Under the pieces are notes generated by a model. It made no database searches and was not told the DNA's origin. It worked only from the letters and a program-made list of their open reading frames with translations. The position numbers and the translations under genes were made by a program. Positions 54,720 to 63,350 of a DNA stretch of 64,000 bases are shown piece after piece. The stretch spans positions 1,054,001 through 1,118,000 of the forward strand of contig OZ245791.1 of assembly GCA_965228125.1 (NCBI GenBank), written 5' to 3'. The stretch is from GWF2-38-69 sp965228125. Its GTDB lineage: Bacteria; Verrucomicrobiota; Lentisphaeria; Victivallales; GWF2-38-69. Numbering within the stretch: position 1 is the stretch's first letter; each line of letters begins with the position of its first letter.

Positions 54720-55844
54720 TTAATTTACCGGTTGGCAAACTTCAAAATAGTATTTATATTTTTCCCTTTTGGCATATGGTTTTTCTAAAGGCCAGCTAAG
54801 TTCGACATTTATGCCCTTTACGCCTGAAATACTATCAGTTGCAGCAGGTATTTCCACTCCGTCAAAACCAGAAGAAGAGTGACCTGTATGTTGATTGGAA
54901 TAAACTTGCCCTGCAAAACCTATGACCCATTTTCCAGTGTCAGAAGAGTCGTCCGCAATAATGATGGTATCGGTATCAGTGCCACCCCCTGCGTCAATGT
55001 GAAATATTGTATTTTCTAAAGTTACACCAGTTCCGCCTACTGTTAAGTCTGTACGTCCGGTACTGAATTCTCCCGTTCTTAAAAAAATTGTCATTTTTTT
55101 TGCGTAATAGGTTCCTGCCATCATCTCTGAAATAGTCATAGTTTTTGTAGAATCATTTTCTATATAGTCCATAGAAAACTCATTATTACTCCCCGCCCCT
55201 GACATTCCAGCAATACTGCCGGAAATATCCTGCAGTTCAGGAGTCGCGTATATCTCTTGTGCCTCAGCCTCAATTCCAGTAGCAGTTTGGTAGTACATTG
55301 TAAGACCTCCGGCGCCCTGACTGACACCTAATCCATCACCATAGGGCTCTGATTTCCAAATATTTACCTGAGCTTCAAAATTCAGATGTGTGCCTGAATA
55401 GAGCTTTACTGCATAGACGCCATGGGTTATGGAACTATCGCTTGCATAAATCCCTGATTGCCTATTACTGTCAACATCATCTTCATTATGTATACTTCGG
55501 TTTGTCATCCCTTCTGTGTCTGTAATCGCTGTAGCAGAATCCGGGTCTGAAGAAGGAAGAACATATATAAAATCATCAAAAGCAGCGTTTGAAAATTCTG
55601 TATTCCTGGTAATATAAGTTTGGATATCCTGAAGAGTAAGAGCGATATAGTTTTTCCCGCCGGCCTCTTTGTTTTCCTTGATACCGACAGGAAGAAGCGT
55701 AACGACTGCGGTTGCCCCGGCAGTCAGGATTGCCACGCCAAGGGCAAGTTCCACTAATGAAAAGTACATTTTTCTGGTCTTTTTCAGATCGCGCCTCGCA
55801 AATTGCTTTTGTACAATTATATCACCTGATAAAAAATGCTCCAT
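54720..55844 (-). CDS. Pseudopilin-like protein (Verru_Chthon B-like)
   Basis: A 374-residue protein with a basic leader of about 27 residues. KMYFSLVELALGVAILTAG then follows, ending in VVTLLPVGIKENKEAGG. The -1 residue is Tyr, not Gly; Glu +5 is present. The ALG-AI...LLPVG pattern resembles the cassette B proteins of Verrucomicrobia. The rest is Gly/Thr/Asp-rich with beta strands and ends with a short basic region (KREKYKYYFEVCQPVN). It is the first of three pseudopilin-like genes and follows the epimerase gene after 15 bases, suggesting cotranscription with the upstream glucan cluster. Confidence 0.65.
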   Translation of the reverse strand: MEHFLSGDIIVQKQFARRDLKKTRKMYFSLVELALGVAILTAGATAVVTLLPVGIKENKEAGGKNYIALTLQDIQTYITRNTEFSNAAFDDFIYVLPSSDPDSATAITDTEGMTNRSIHNEDDVDSNRQSGIYASDSSITHGVYAVKLYSGTHLNFEAQVNIWKSEPYGDGLGVSQGAGGLTMYYQTATGIEAEAQEIYATPELQDISGSIAGMSGAGSNNEFSMDYIENDSTKTMTISEMMAGTYYAKKMTIFLRTGEFSTGRTDLTVGGTGVTLENTIFHIDAGGGTDTDTIIIADDSSDTGKWVIGFAGQVYSNQHTGHSSSGFDGVEIPAATDSISGVKGINVELSWPLEKPYAKREKYKYYFEVCQPVN

Positions 55845-55859
55845 GTTTTAATAGTACAT

Positions 55860-56987
55860 CTACCATGTAAGAGGAGTGATATTCAAAAGGCCTTTGGAAG
55901 AAAGAGATTGCATTTTTTCATGATTGAAACTAACACCAAACCCGGGCCATTGAGCAGGAAACCTAAAACCATCTGAATATTCGATTTTACCATTAATGTG
56001 CTCTTCCATATCAAGGTCTGTATCAAGGTCTTTCAATACCAATCCTTTCAGGTTATTCGCAAAATGCACACCGGCACACATGCCGATCGGGCCTTCAATC
56101 ATGGCACCTACCATAACTTTGATAGAATTTTCGCTAGCGAGAGAAGCGATCTGTTGTCCGGGATATATTCCCCCTGCTTTCTGAAGTTTTATATTTATTC
56201 CATGAGCGGCGTTTAAAGAAATTATTTTCCTGACATCTGCCAGATTAACGGCTGACTCGTCTGCAAAAATCAAAGAATTGCGGATATTCTCTTTTACAAA
56301 CCTGAGTTTATCGAGTTCGCCTTTCGGGCAGGGCTCTTCTATAAGCAGGACATTTTCCAGAAGTTCTATGATTCTATTCAAAGATTTGACAGCGTCTGCA
56401 GGGTCATTGTACCCCTGATTTGCATCAAGGGAGAAAGAGAGGTTCTTTCCCCTAAGAGCCTCTTTGACAGCCAGGCATCTTTCAAAATCGCCCTCTCCAC
56501 TGAGTTTTATTTTCATAACTCTCATGTGAGGAAATTTCTCAATTATCCTGACAGCTTCTTTAGCTGTTTCTTCCGGCGTTTCTTTCAAATAGACTGTCAC
56601 GCTGTTTGGGGTTTTCTGAATGGAGTCGGAAAACATTTTCCAAACAGGCATTCCCAATGCTCTTCCCCTAAGGTCATGAAACGCAAAATCCAGAGCAGTC
56701 CGAAGTGTTACTGACTCAAGGTTATGTTTATCCAAATAACAATGCAGTTCTCCTGGCGTATTTAGTTTAGGATTGAGGGCAATTGTTTTGAATCTTTTGA
56801 GTTCTTCTATTACCATATTTTGGTCATCTCCGGTAATCTGCAAAAGAGGCGCTGCTTCACCTAGCCCATAATGCCCGTCGCTATCCAGTCTGACGATTAC
56901 ATTCGGCCTGTAGCGCCAGACATGAAAAGCTATCTTTATCGGCGGATCTTCCTTGTACTCATATTTGTATGCGGAGACTTTTATCAT
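55860..56987 (-). CDS. Dipeptide epimerase (L-Ala-D/L-Glu epimerase-like, enolase superfamily)
   Basis: A 375-residue enolase-superfamily enzyme. An N-terminal capping domain precedes a modified TIM barrel with MKIKLSGE (general acid/base K159 and K161), SLDANQGY (metal D188), LIEEP (metal E217), FADES (metal D243) and INIKLQKAGG (base K267). The M-EGPIG end is typical. The KxK pair, single Asp metal ligand and short loops match L-Ala-D/L-Glu epimerases of peptidoglycan recycling, although other dipeptide epimerases are possible. It lies 52 bases after the 512-residue unknown gene and 15 before a pseudopilin gene. A link to peptidoglycan turnover is inference. Confidence 0.8.
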   Translation of the reverse strand: MIKVSAYKYEYKEDPPIKIAFHVWRYRPNVIVRLDSDGHYGLGEAAPLLQITGDDQNMVIEELKRFKTIALNPKLNTPGELHCYLDKHNLESVTLRTALDFAFHDLRGRALGMPVWKMFSDSIQKTPNSVTVYLKETPEETAKEAVRIIEKFPHMRVMKIKLSGEGDFERCLAVKEALRGKNLSFSLDANQGYNDPADAVKSLNRIIELLENVLLIEEPCPKGELDKLRFVKENIRNSLIFADESAVNLADVRKIISLNAAHGINIKLQKAGGIYPGQQIASLASENSIKVMVGAMIEGPIGMCAGVHFANNLKGLVLKDLDTDLDMEEHINGKIEYSDGFRFPAQWPGFGVSFNHEKMQSLSSKGLLNITPLTW

Positions 56988-57039
56988 TTTTAACTATTTT
57001 ACAGTTGCAAATTAAATTAGAATTAAAAGATTACTCAGG

Positions 57040-58578
57040 TTATGACCTGATTATTATAAAGTTATCTTTCTTATAGTTATATATGTCTATCGGGCCGATC
57101 ATTGAGAGTTCTTCGTTTCTTTCTTCAGGGCGGAAAACTGTTTTGTAGATTCGCGGCAGCCCGAAGAGATTTGAGTCTTCAAGCGAGATAGATTTGATTT
57201 TATCAAGCTGCTTACCAGTCAATCCTCCCGATAAAGCGATTTCCACAGCTCCCGCAGGACTAATAATATCTGAAGGTGAAATGAAAAGGACGAATATCAT
57301 TCCTGTACAATAATTTTCTGTTTCAATAGACTGAACTATTTCAGACCACTCGCAAAAAGCACTCTCAGACAAAGCTTTTGCCAAACCGTTTCGCATCATG
57401 GTCAGGTAGTCCACCTGCATAAAACCACCATAACATTTATACCCTCTTGCAAATGTAACCACGGCAAAACTCATAAACAGCCCGGGAAGAAGCTGCTTTT
57501 TACTCAGAGCATCTTTTATAGAATCCGGCGTAAATGCAATATGAAATCTCTCTGCGGAATCGCTTATTCCTCTAAGAGAAAAACCTGTATCGCTGTTGCT
57601 CAGGGTTAAGGGAATCCTGCGTCCTTTGTCATCTATCCCCCAGAAGAAGATAGTCCCTGAACCTGCCGATTGATCTGTTTTTGAGCTAGAACTGCCTGAC
57701 ACAAGATTACCCAGTTTCATTAGATCCCAGCAGCCATTTTTTCCGTTTAGTTCGCTGAGCAAATTATCTCTTAAATTCTCATTAAAAAACATCTGGTAAG
57801 CAAGAGATTGGCTGTTATCTAAATCATCAATAAGCAATTCGGTTGCTATTTTTTCTATTTCAAGATGCACTAGTTCAAGGCCGGCAAGGCCTGAATCCCC
57901 AGAAAACAATTTCTTCCAAACCATATTGCTTATAATGACAGCCTGATCTGAATAGGAAGAACATGAGAGGACATTTGGATTCAGGTAGATTGATTCTAAA
58001 AAACATCTAGATGTTTCATACTGTTCTCTGGTTATCAGATTTTCTGCAAACATCTTTTCTGCTCTTTGAATGGCCTTGAGAACAAAGTCAGCCGTAAAAG
58101 GAGGAGCGGCACTTACAAGTGAGTTCTTTAATTTATCGGGAAACACCGGAAGTTTTGTGTCATTGGAAAAAAGGATTCCCCTTGGATACCTGGAGTTGTT
58201 AAGCGGAATATCACCGAAAGCAAAAACAGGCAAAACACCATCTGCTTTTTCCGATAATGCAAATGTGATAGTTCCCTGAACAGGCAAATCTGAAATATTG
58301 GCACAATGGTGGTTGGCAGTAAGAAGATTGGCATTGGAAGAAAGGCGCGCCCTAAGTTTTTCTGCGACTTCTTTGCCTAGCAGGGATTCGATATACGACA
58401 CAGTTACTTGTATAATATCTTCCCTGCCCTGAATGGATTTTTCATTAAAAGAGGAAGTTGATTTAAAACCTGCCGTAAATTCACCGAGCGATTTTCCTCC
58501 GTCATTGGCAAGGAGCCTGGACAAAACCGGCCTCCTCTCTTTTATCGAATCGAACAGTGAAATTATATCGGCAGCCAT
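57040..58578 (-). CDS. Hypothetical protein, 512 residues
   Basis: Not recognised. No signal peptide, membrane segment or repeat is visible, so it should be cytoplasmic. Visible features are an N-terminal helical region, a TANHHCANISDL segment near residue 90 followed by strands ending YPRGILF, a helix-rich middle with KAIQRAEKMF, and a C-terminal region with an FFWGIDDKGRRIPLTL strand. The two adjacent His near residue 91 could bind a metal, but nothing else supports that. It begins two bases after the stop of the 157-residue gene, so the pair is likely translated together. Confidence 0.7.
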   Translation of the reverse strand: MAADIISLFDSIKERRPVLSRLLANDGGKSLGEFTAGFKSTSSFNEKSIQGREDIIQVTVSYIESLLGKEVAEKLRARLSSNANLLTANHHCANISDLPVQGTITFALSEKADGVLPVFAFGDIPLNNSRYPRGILFSNDTKLPVFPDKLKNSLVSAAPPFTADFVLKAIQRAEKMFAENLITREQYETSRCFLESIYLNPNVLSCSSYSDQAVIISNMVWKKLFSGDSGLAGLELVHLEIEKIATELLIDDLDNSQSLAYQMFFNENLRDNLLSELNGKNGCWDLMKLGNLVSGSSSSKTDQSAGSGTIFFWGIDDKGRRIPLTLSNSDTGFSLRGISDSAERFHIAFTPDSIKDALSKKQLLPGLFMSFAVVTFARGYKCYGGFMQVDYLTMMRNGLAKALSESAFCEWSEIVQSIETENYCTGMIFVLFISPSDIISPAGAVEIALSGGLTGKQLDKIKSISLEDSNLFGLPRIYKTVFRPEERNEELSMIGPIDIYNYKKDNFIIIRS

Positions 58579-58580
58579 TG

Positions 58581-59054
58581 TTAAAGAATGACTTCAAGAA
58601 TAAATTTTTTATTCAAATAAACAAAACTGTCGCCATTCATAACAAGTTCAGCAAACTGCCCTTCCATAGAAAGAAAGTCTATCATCCTGCTCTGCTCTTT
58701 CGGTGTTTCCTGATATATTGAAGCTTTTATAGTTTGACCGTTAAGCAATATGAATAAAGCCTGTTTCTGGGGCAGGGAATCCTGCGCAGGATGAAGTGTA
58801 GGGTCAACGATATAGCACATTTCGTTTTTATTCAAAATCACAAATTCCTCTTTGCTGCGCGGTTGATTCTGAATGGAAGGAATCAGTACCTTATCATCAT
58901 TGAGGAATTCCAGAAGTGTTTGCTGAGACTTGGAATATCTGGAAAACTCATTGAGAAAGAAAGTAAAAGTCTGAAGTTTTTTACTTCCGTCATTGAGCTG
59001 TACCTGAAATTCTTTTTTTACTTTAGGAATTTTATAGGCATCCTTATCGTACAT
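58581..59054 (-). CDS. Hypothetical protein, 157 residues, with two similar halves
   Basis: A small, probably cytoplasmic protein. The second half (about 95-157) reads like a short beta-rich unit: LFILLNGQTIKASI, then RMIDFLSMEGQFAELV, then FVYLNKKFILEV. The first half repeats the style with QVQLNDGSKKLQTFTFFL, LLEFLNDDKVLIPSI and FVILNKNEMCYI. This pattern recalls DUF6812-type small domains with an R-x-DFL and closing FV-I/L-NK step, but the similarity is from memory. Internal duplication seems clear. It ends two bases before the 512-residue gene and lies 18 bases after opgG. Confidence 0.65.
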   Translation of the reverse strand: MYDKDAYKIPKVKKEFQVQLNDGSKKLQTFTFFLNEFSRYSKSQQTLLEFLNDDKVLIPSIQNQPRSKEEFVILNKNEMCYIVDPTLHPAQDSLPQKQALFILLNGQTIKASIYQETPKEQSRMIDFLSMEGQFAELVMNGDSFVYLNKKFILEVIL

Positions 59055-59072
59055 ATATCCTCTCTTGTAAAA

Positions 59073-60605
59073 TTATTCTGGATACCAAAGATAGTACCAT
59101 TCCTCTGATACGGACTCTAGGCCATCTTTGAGTATACATCTAATTATAAACGGTTTGTCTGCATAAGTTAATTTCTTGCGAGATGTTAATGTAAAGAGAA
59201 CTCTCCATGTATCATTGAATGGTATGTTCTCAATACTTGGAGGAGATACAATAACAACATCATCAGGAAGCTGCAAATCAATTTTAATATTCTTTGACTT
59301 TTCAATAATCCCATTTTTGTCGGCAAAAGAAAGAGCAAAGATAGTATTTTGAGAATTAACCGAATCCTGCCCTAAATTAGTATATTCCACATAGGACAGA
59401 TCATTCTCGGGTTCTTTTAAGGAATACACTATTTTGTAGTCAAGTTTGATAGGGACGCCCGGCTTTTGATGTTTGTCAGAAACCCAAAAGAGATTAATAT
59501 TGTCCATCCATTCTGTAAGAGTAGGAAGCTCAAACAGCCTGACTTTTCCTTTTCCCCAGCCGTTTAGAGGAATTACCCAGCAACTGGGATTGAGCTGGTA
59601 CTTTACGCAGGGGTCCATGTAGCGGTTATATTCCCTATTCCTCTGGACAAGGCCGAAATATTTCAAATCACTGCACTGTATGTCATTGTTTATCATCTTA
59701 TGGAGCGGATAGTTAGTCAACGGTTCGTATATACGTGTTGTGCCTTCCTGCAAAATTACCCCCTCGGAATTATGAACAGAAGGCCTGTAGTCATGAAAAT
59801 TATTCGGCTGCCCGAGAGTAAACCAAAACATTGACGTAATCGGAGCCATGCACAAAAGGTTAACTTCATTCCTCAAGAAAAGGATGGATTTTACTTCAAC
59901 TACAGCCTCAGCGCCCGGCGTGACTTTAAATAAATACGCGCCAGTAACGCTTTTCCCGTTTAGTAAAGCATAAATAGTTAGTGATTCGTCACCCTTAGAA
60001 GGTTTGACTAAATAGAATTTCTCAAACGCAGGGAACTCCTCAGCAACCTTATCAACGCCTGTATTTATCGCCAACCCTCTATTTGAAAGTCCATAAGAAC
60101 TGCCATCGCAAATTACTCTGAAATAGCTGTTCCCTAAAAAGGCCGCGCACTCATCAGGATAGGCGTTTCCCTTAGACTTGCATCGAATTTTAAATCCAGC
60201 ATAACCTGCATCTTTGGGCATTTGGTTTCTAATAAATTGTACCTTATCTTCATACTGAAAAAAATCGGGACTGAAAGGGACTTTTTCAGGAATGCCTTTC
60301 TGGTCTATCTCGTAGATTTCAACGGGAAAACAATAAAGAGAAGTCCCCAAAGGAAAAAAACTCACGCTGAAAAGAAGATCGTCTTTTGCCCACAAATCGT
60401 CATTAATATTGTATCTCATCAGATTAAACTGCGAATAACTCAAATTCTGAAGTGACTCGGGAAGGGGAGAAACTCTTTCTTTGTAAGGGACTTTTGCCAG
60501 ATTCTCTGCTTCATTAATAAGGTTTTCAAAAGAAAATACAGCATTATCTGCATATACAAAAAAAGGAAATACACAAAATAATCCAAGAAAAATCAGGTTC
60601 TTCAT
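59073..60605 (-). CDS. opgG: Glucans biosynthesis protein G (periplasmic), second copy
   Basis: A 510-residue secreted protein. The signal peptide (about 1-19) ends near VYA. The MdoG fold is recognisable from FPLGTSLYCFPVEIY, YGLSNRGLAINTG, EEFPAFEKFYLVKP, APITSMFWFTLG, RPSVHNSEG and FGLVQRNREYNRYMDP through the terminal SEEWYYLWYPE. OpgG and OpgD modify osmoregulated periplasmic glucans made by OpgH. This copy follows opgH by 41 bases. The incomplete gene at the right edge is a second homologue with very similar motifs, so this genome has two. Confidence 0.92.
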   Translation of the reverse strand: MKNLIFLGLFCVFPFFVYADNAVFSFENLINEAENLAKVPYKERVSPLPESLQNLSYSQFNLMRYNINDDLWAKDDLLFSVSFFPLGTSLYCFPVEIYEIDQKGIPEKVPFSPDFFQYEDKVQFIRNQMPKDAGYAGFKIRCKSKGNAYPDECAAFLGNSYFRVICDGSSYGLSNRGLAINTGVDKVAEEFPAFEKFYLVKPSKGDESLTIYALLNGKSVTGAYLFKVTPGAEAVVEVKSILFLRNEVNLLCMAPITSMFWFTLGQPNNFHDYRPSVHNSEGVILQEGTTRIYEPLTNYPLHKMINNDIQCSDLKYFGLVQRNREYNRYMDPCVKYQLNPSCWVIPLNGWGKGKVRLFELPTLTEWMDNINLFWVSDKHQKPGVPIKLDYKIVYSLKEPENDLSYVEYTNLGQDSVNSQNTIFALSFADKNGIIEKSKNIKIDLQLPDDVVIVSPPSIENIPFNDTWRVLFTLTSRKKLTYADKPFIIRCILKDGLESVSEEWYYLWYPE

Positions 60606-60646
60606 AATAAATTTTGTTTTTTTGTTCTTTTATAAACTGCGATTGA

Positions 60647-62779
60647 TCATTTTATCGCAGTAATCGCAGTTTGCCAGATGGAATGAATCTTTGATGATGG
60701 CCTTAGCCAAACTTGCTGATGCAACCATTTCATACCTGAAGGATCGGCCAAAACAGCTTTAATCTCGGCTCCTGATAAAGCAGATGGGCCCTCGACAAGA
60801 AGTTTCTCTCCGAGTGGCGGCACCTTGGGCTGTTCTTCAGGGTCGCCTTTTTCACGCTCATATATCAGCATAGAATGCACTGCATTGACATAAGGGTCAA
60901 CTATTGAGTACAATATCCCGAATGACGGCGAATCAACCATTCTGAACTTGACATCCAGAAGTTTTTTATCAAGGGCACCATTCAGCCCATCGACTTCCGC
61001 ATCGCCAATGGACTCAGGAGGCGTGATAAAAATTTTATTCTTCTTCAATAATGTCCCAATAGAAGTTTTGCTAAGGACTATAGATAAAGGGACACTTAAG
61101 AAGAGCGATATTGTAATAGGGCAAAGCCACCAGAAAAAATCAATACTATAATAATAAGCGATTAACGCCCATACAATTCCTATGAGCATCTGAATGCCAT
61201 GGACAGATACGGCTGCTTTGACTTTAATTCCATCTTCCGCGTCACGATTCTGAGTGTTCCAAGCTACGCCTTTCCCAAGAAGAGTATAAATAATAAATTT
61301 GGAGTGAAACATCATCTGTATCGGAGCAATCATCGCAGAAAGAATCATCTCAAGAAGTACACTGCAAACTGATTTCCAGAAACCGCCGAATTTAGCAAAG
61401 TCTGCTCTATTAAAAACCAGCATTCTCAGAATAGACATTATCTTAGGCAGGAACAATATCCCCATAGTGAGGGCAAGAATAATCATAAACTCTTCTCCTA
61501 TCGATATGTGCACAAAATCAGCAAAGCTCGACACAACTACAATCGATAAGTCCTCCTGATGAGTCTCGTAAACAGCTATAGTGCTGAACACCAGAAATAA
61601 AAACCAAAGGAATGAACTAAAGTATGACATTATCCCATTAAGCATATGAATCCTGCTGGTTCCAGGCAGATTCTTTGAAAGGATTAACCATGTGTGCTGT
61701 AAATTACCCTGGCACCATCTTCTGTCCCTGATGGCAAAATCTATCAAATTATGAGGAGTCTCCTCATAACTGCCTTTTATGTCATATGCCATCCATACGG
61801 CCCAACCATATTTCTGCATCATCGCAGCTTCGACAAAGTCATGGCTAAGTATTTTCCCTCCAAATGGCTCTCTGCCTGGAAGCCTGGGAAGCGAACAATA
61901 TTCCATAAAAGGAGCTATTCTGATAATGGCATTATGTCCCCAGTAATTACCCCTTCCCTGCTGCCAGAAATTAAGCCCTGCCTGAAATAACGGTCCATAG
62001 AAATAGGTGCAAAATTGGATCATCCTCGAAAACAAAGTACACCCGTTAACGACTTTAGGTGCAGTTTGGCATATGCCTACATTAGGGTTCTGTTCCATAA
62101 TTTTCACAAGGCTTGTCAAGCTCTCTCCTGACATAATACTGTCAGCATCCATACATACCATATATTTATAGCGACTCCCCCACGACTTGCAGAAATCTGC
62201 TACATTGCCGGCTTTCTTATGAAAATTATTTTCTCTACGCCTGTAGTAGATCTTACCAAATGCATTCAACTGTCTGCACAACTGAACCCAAAGAGTTTCT
62301 TCCATTATCCCTCTATTAGGGTTTGTAGAGTCACTGAGAATAAAAAAATCAAAATGCTCTAAAGTCCCATATTTTTTTAGGGATTCGTAGATAGACCTTA
62401 TTCCTTCGTAAACTCTTTTGGTTTCTTCGTTGTACATGGGAATAAGTATGGCAGTATCGGCGAGAGGAATTGAAGTGTCCAGATGTTTAATCGTTTCTGT
62501 AATGTGGTCAAACTTACCGTCTCTTGGAAAAGAGAAGAAACCAAATATTGAATGGGTAATACCCAATGAAATCTGCCAGGAGAGAATAGCAAAAAGCACA
62601 AGTATTATTGTGTAGAAAGCGTTATAGCCTATTCGCCAGAATAAATCTGCCATCAGAAGGGTAAGCACGGAAGTAATGATAAAATTCACACTAAAAAATA
62701 ATATCAGCCTTATCTCAGAATTTCTGTCGTGCTGCTGTCTGGCTTTGAGCTCTGCGGAATCAATTTTATGTTTTGGCAT
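60647..62779 (-). CDS. opgH: Glucans biosynthesis glucosyltransferase H
   Basis: A 710-residue inner membrane glucosyltransferase. TM1-2 (about 25-75) precede the GT2 domain, with AILIPMYNEE, ILSDSTNP, MDADSIMSG, LSHDFVEAA and RDRRWCQGN (the QxxRW-type acceptor motif). About six further helices follow. The order and wording match OpgH of Enterobacteria (for example the SHDFVEAA-M segment), but the N-terminal cytoplasmic region of about 130 residues, which binds FtsZ in E. coli, is missing. It starts seven bases after a tail-anchored protein gene that could supply a substitute. It forms the glucan backbone from UDP-glucose. Confidence 0.93.
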   Translation of the reverse strand: MPKHKIDSAELKARQQHDRNSEIRLILFFSVNFIITSVLTLLMADLFWRIGYNAFYTIILVLFAILSWQISLGITHSIFGFFSFPRDGKFDHITETIKHLDTSIPLADTAILIPMYNEETKRVYEGIRSIYESLKKYGTLEHFDFFILSDSTNPNRGIMEETLWVQLCRQLNAFGKIYYRRRENNFHKKAGNVADFCKSWGSRYKYMVCMDADSIMSGESLTSLVKIMEQNPNVGICQTAPKVVNGCTLFSRMIQFCTYFYGPLFQAGLNFWQQGRGNYWGHNAIIRIAPFMEYCSLPRLPGREPFGGKILSHDFVEAAMMQKYGWAVWMAYDIKGSYEETPHNLIDFAIRDRRWCQGNLQHTWLILSKNLPGTSRIHMLNGIMSYFSSFLWFLFLVFSTIAVYETHQEDLSIVVVSSFADFVHISIGEEFMIILALTMGILFLPKIMSILRMLVFNRADFAKFGGFWKSVCSVLLEMILSAMIAPIQMMFHSKFIIYTLLGKGVAWNTQNRDAEDGIKVKAAVSVHGIQMLIGIVWALIAYYYSIDFFWWLCPITISLFLSVPLSIVLSKTSIGTLLKKNKIFITPPESIGDAEVDGLNGALDKKLLDVKFRMVDSPSFGILYSIVDPYVNAVHSMLIYEREKGDPEEQPKVPPLGEKLLVEGPSALSGAEIKAVLADPSGMKWLHQQVWLRPSSKIHSIWQTAITAIK

Positions 62780-62786
62780 AGAGTAT

Positions 62787-63350
62787 TTATCTTGTTAAGA
62801 AGAAAAGTAGAACAAAAATAAGGATTATCGCCGAATATATTATCCATCTAATATACGGATTCCTATTGGCAAGTTTATACGTCCCTGCAAGAATCGAAGC
62901 TGCAGGATTGAAATCCAACGCCCTGTGAGTCATTCTCTCTTTCTGGAACTCAGGGCCCGCCGAAAGATATGTTTCCTTCATTGCATTTATAAGTTCTTTT
63001 GGAAGTTTCTCGTCGCTCAGAAAATATTTTGCCCATTTTAAAGGCATATTCGAAATAAGCATGGCCAATCTCCCCCTGAGAGATATTCCTCTTCCGGGAT
63101 GAGCCTCCAATCCAAGAACTTTTTCACACCATTCAGAAGTCATTCTAAAGGTCTCTTGCATTGCAAGCGTAGTGATATCCTGAGTAGGGTCTATCTTATG
63201 GTGTTTTGCGGTTTTCTCTAAAATCACATATACCAGTTTGCTCAGAACACGCCTGTTCTCTATGCGCAAGGAAATAAGGTAGCGCTCTACTTTTGTGTAG
63301 GCATCGTCATAAGATTCTGTCTCTGGGATTTGAGGTATTAAGGCATCCAT
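62787..63350 (-). CDS. Hypothetical tail-anchored protein in the opg cluster
   Basis: A 187-residue protein with a cytoplasmic, helical, charged body (about 1-165) and a single C-terminal membrane helix (about 168-186) ending in a short basic tail. No known domain is seen; an LDFNPAASILAGTYKLANR segment precedes the helix. It overlaps the upstream opgG by 13 bases and lies seven bases before opgH, so it must be cotranscribed. Its place between opgG and opgH, and the truncated OpgH N-terminus, suggest it may act with OpgH in the membrane; this is inference. Confidence 0.7.
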   Translation of the reverse strand: MDALIPQIPETESYDDAYTKVERYLISLRIENRRVLSKLVYVILEKTAKHHKIDPTQDITTLAMQETFRMTSEWCEKVLGLEAHPGRGISLRGRLAMLISNMPLKWAKYFLSDEKLPKELINAMKETYLSAGPEFQKERMTHRALDFNPAASILAGTYKLANRNPYIRWIIYSAIILIFVLLFFLTR

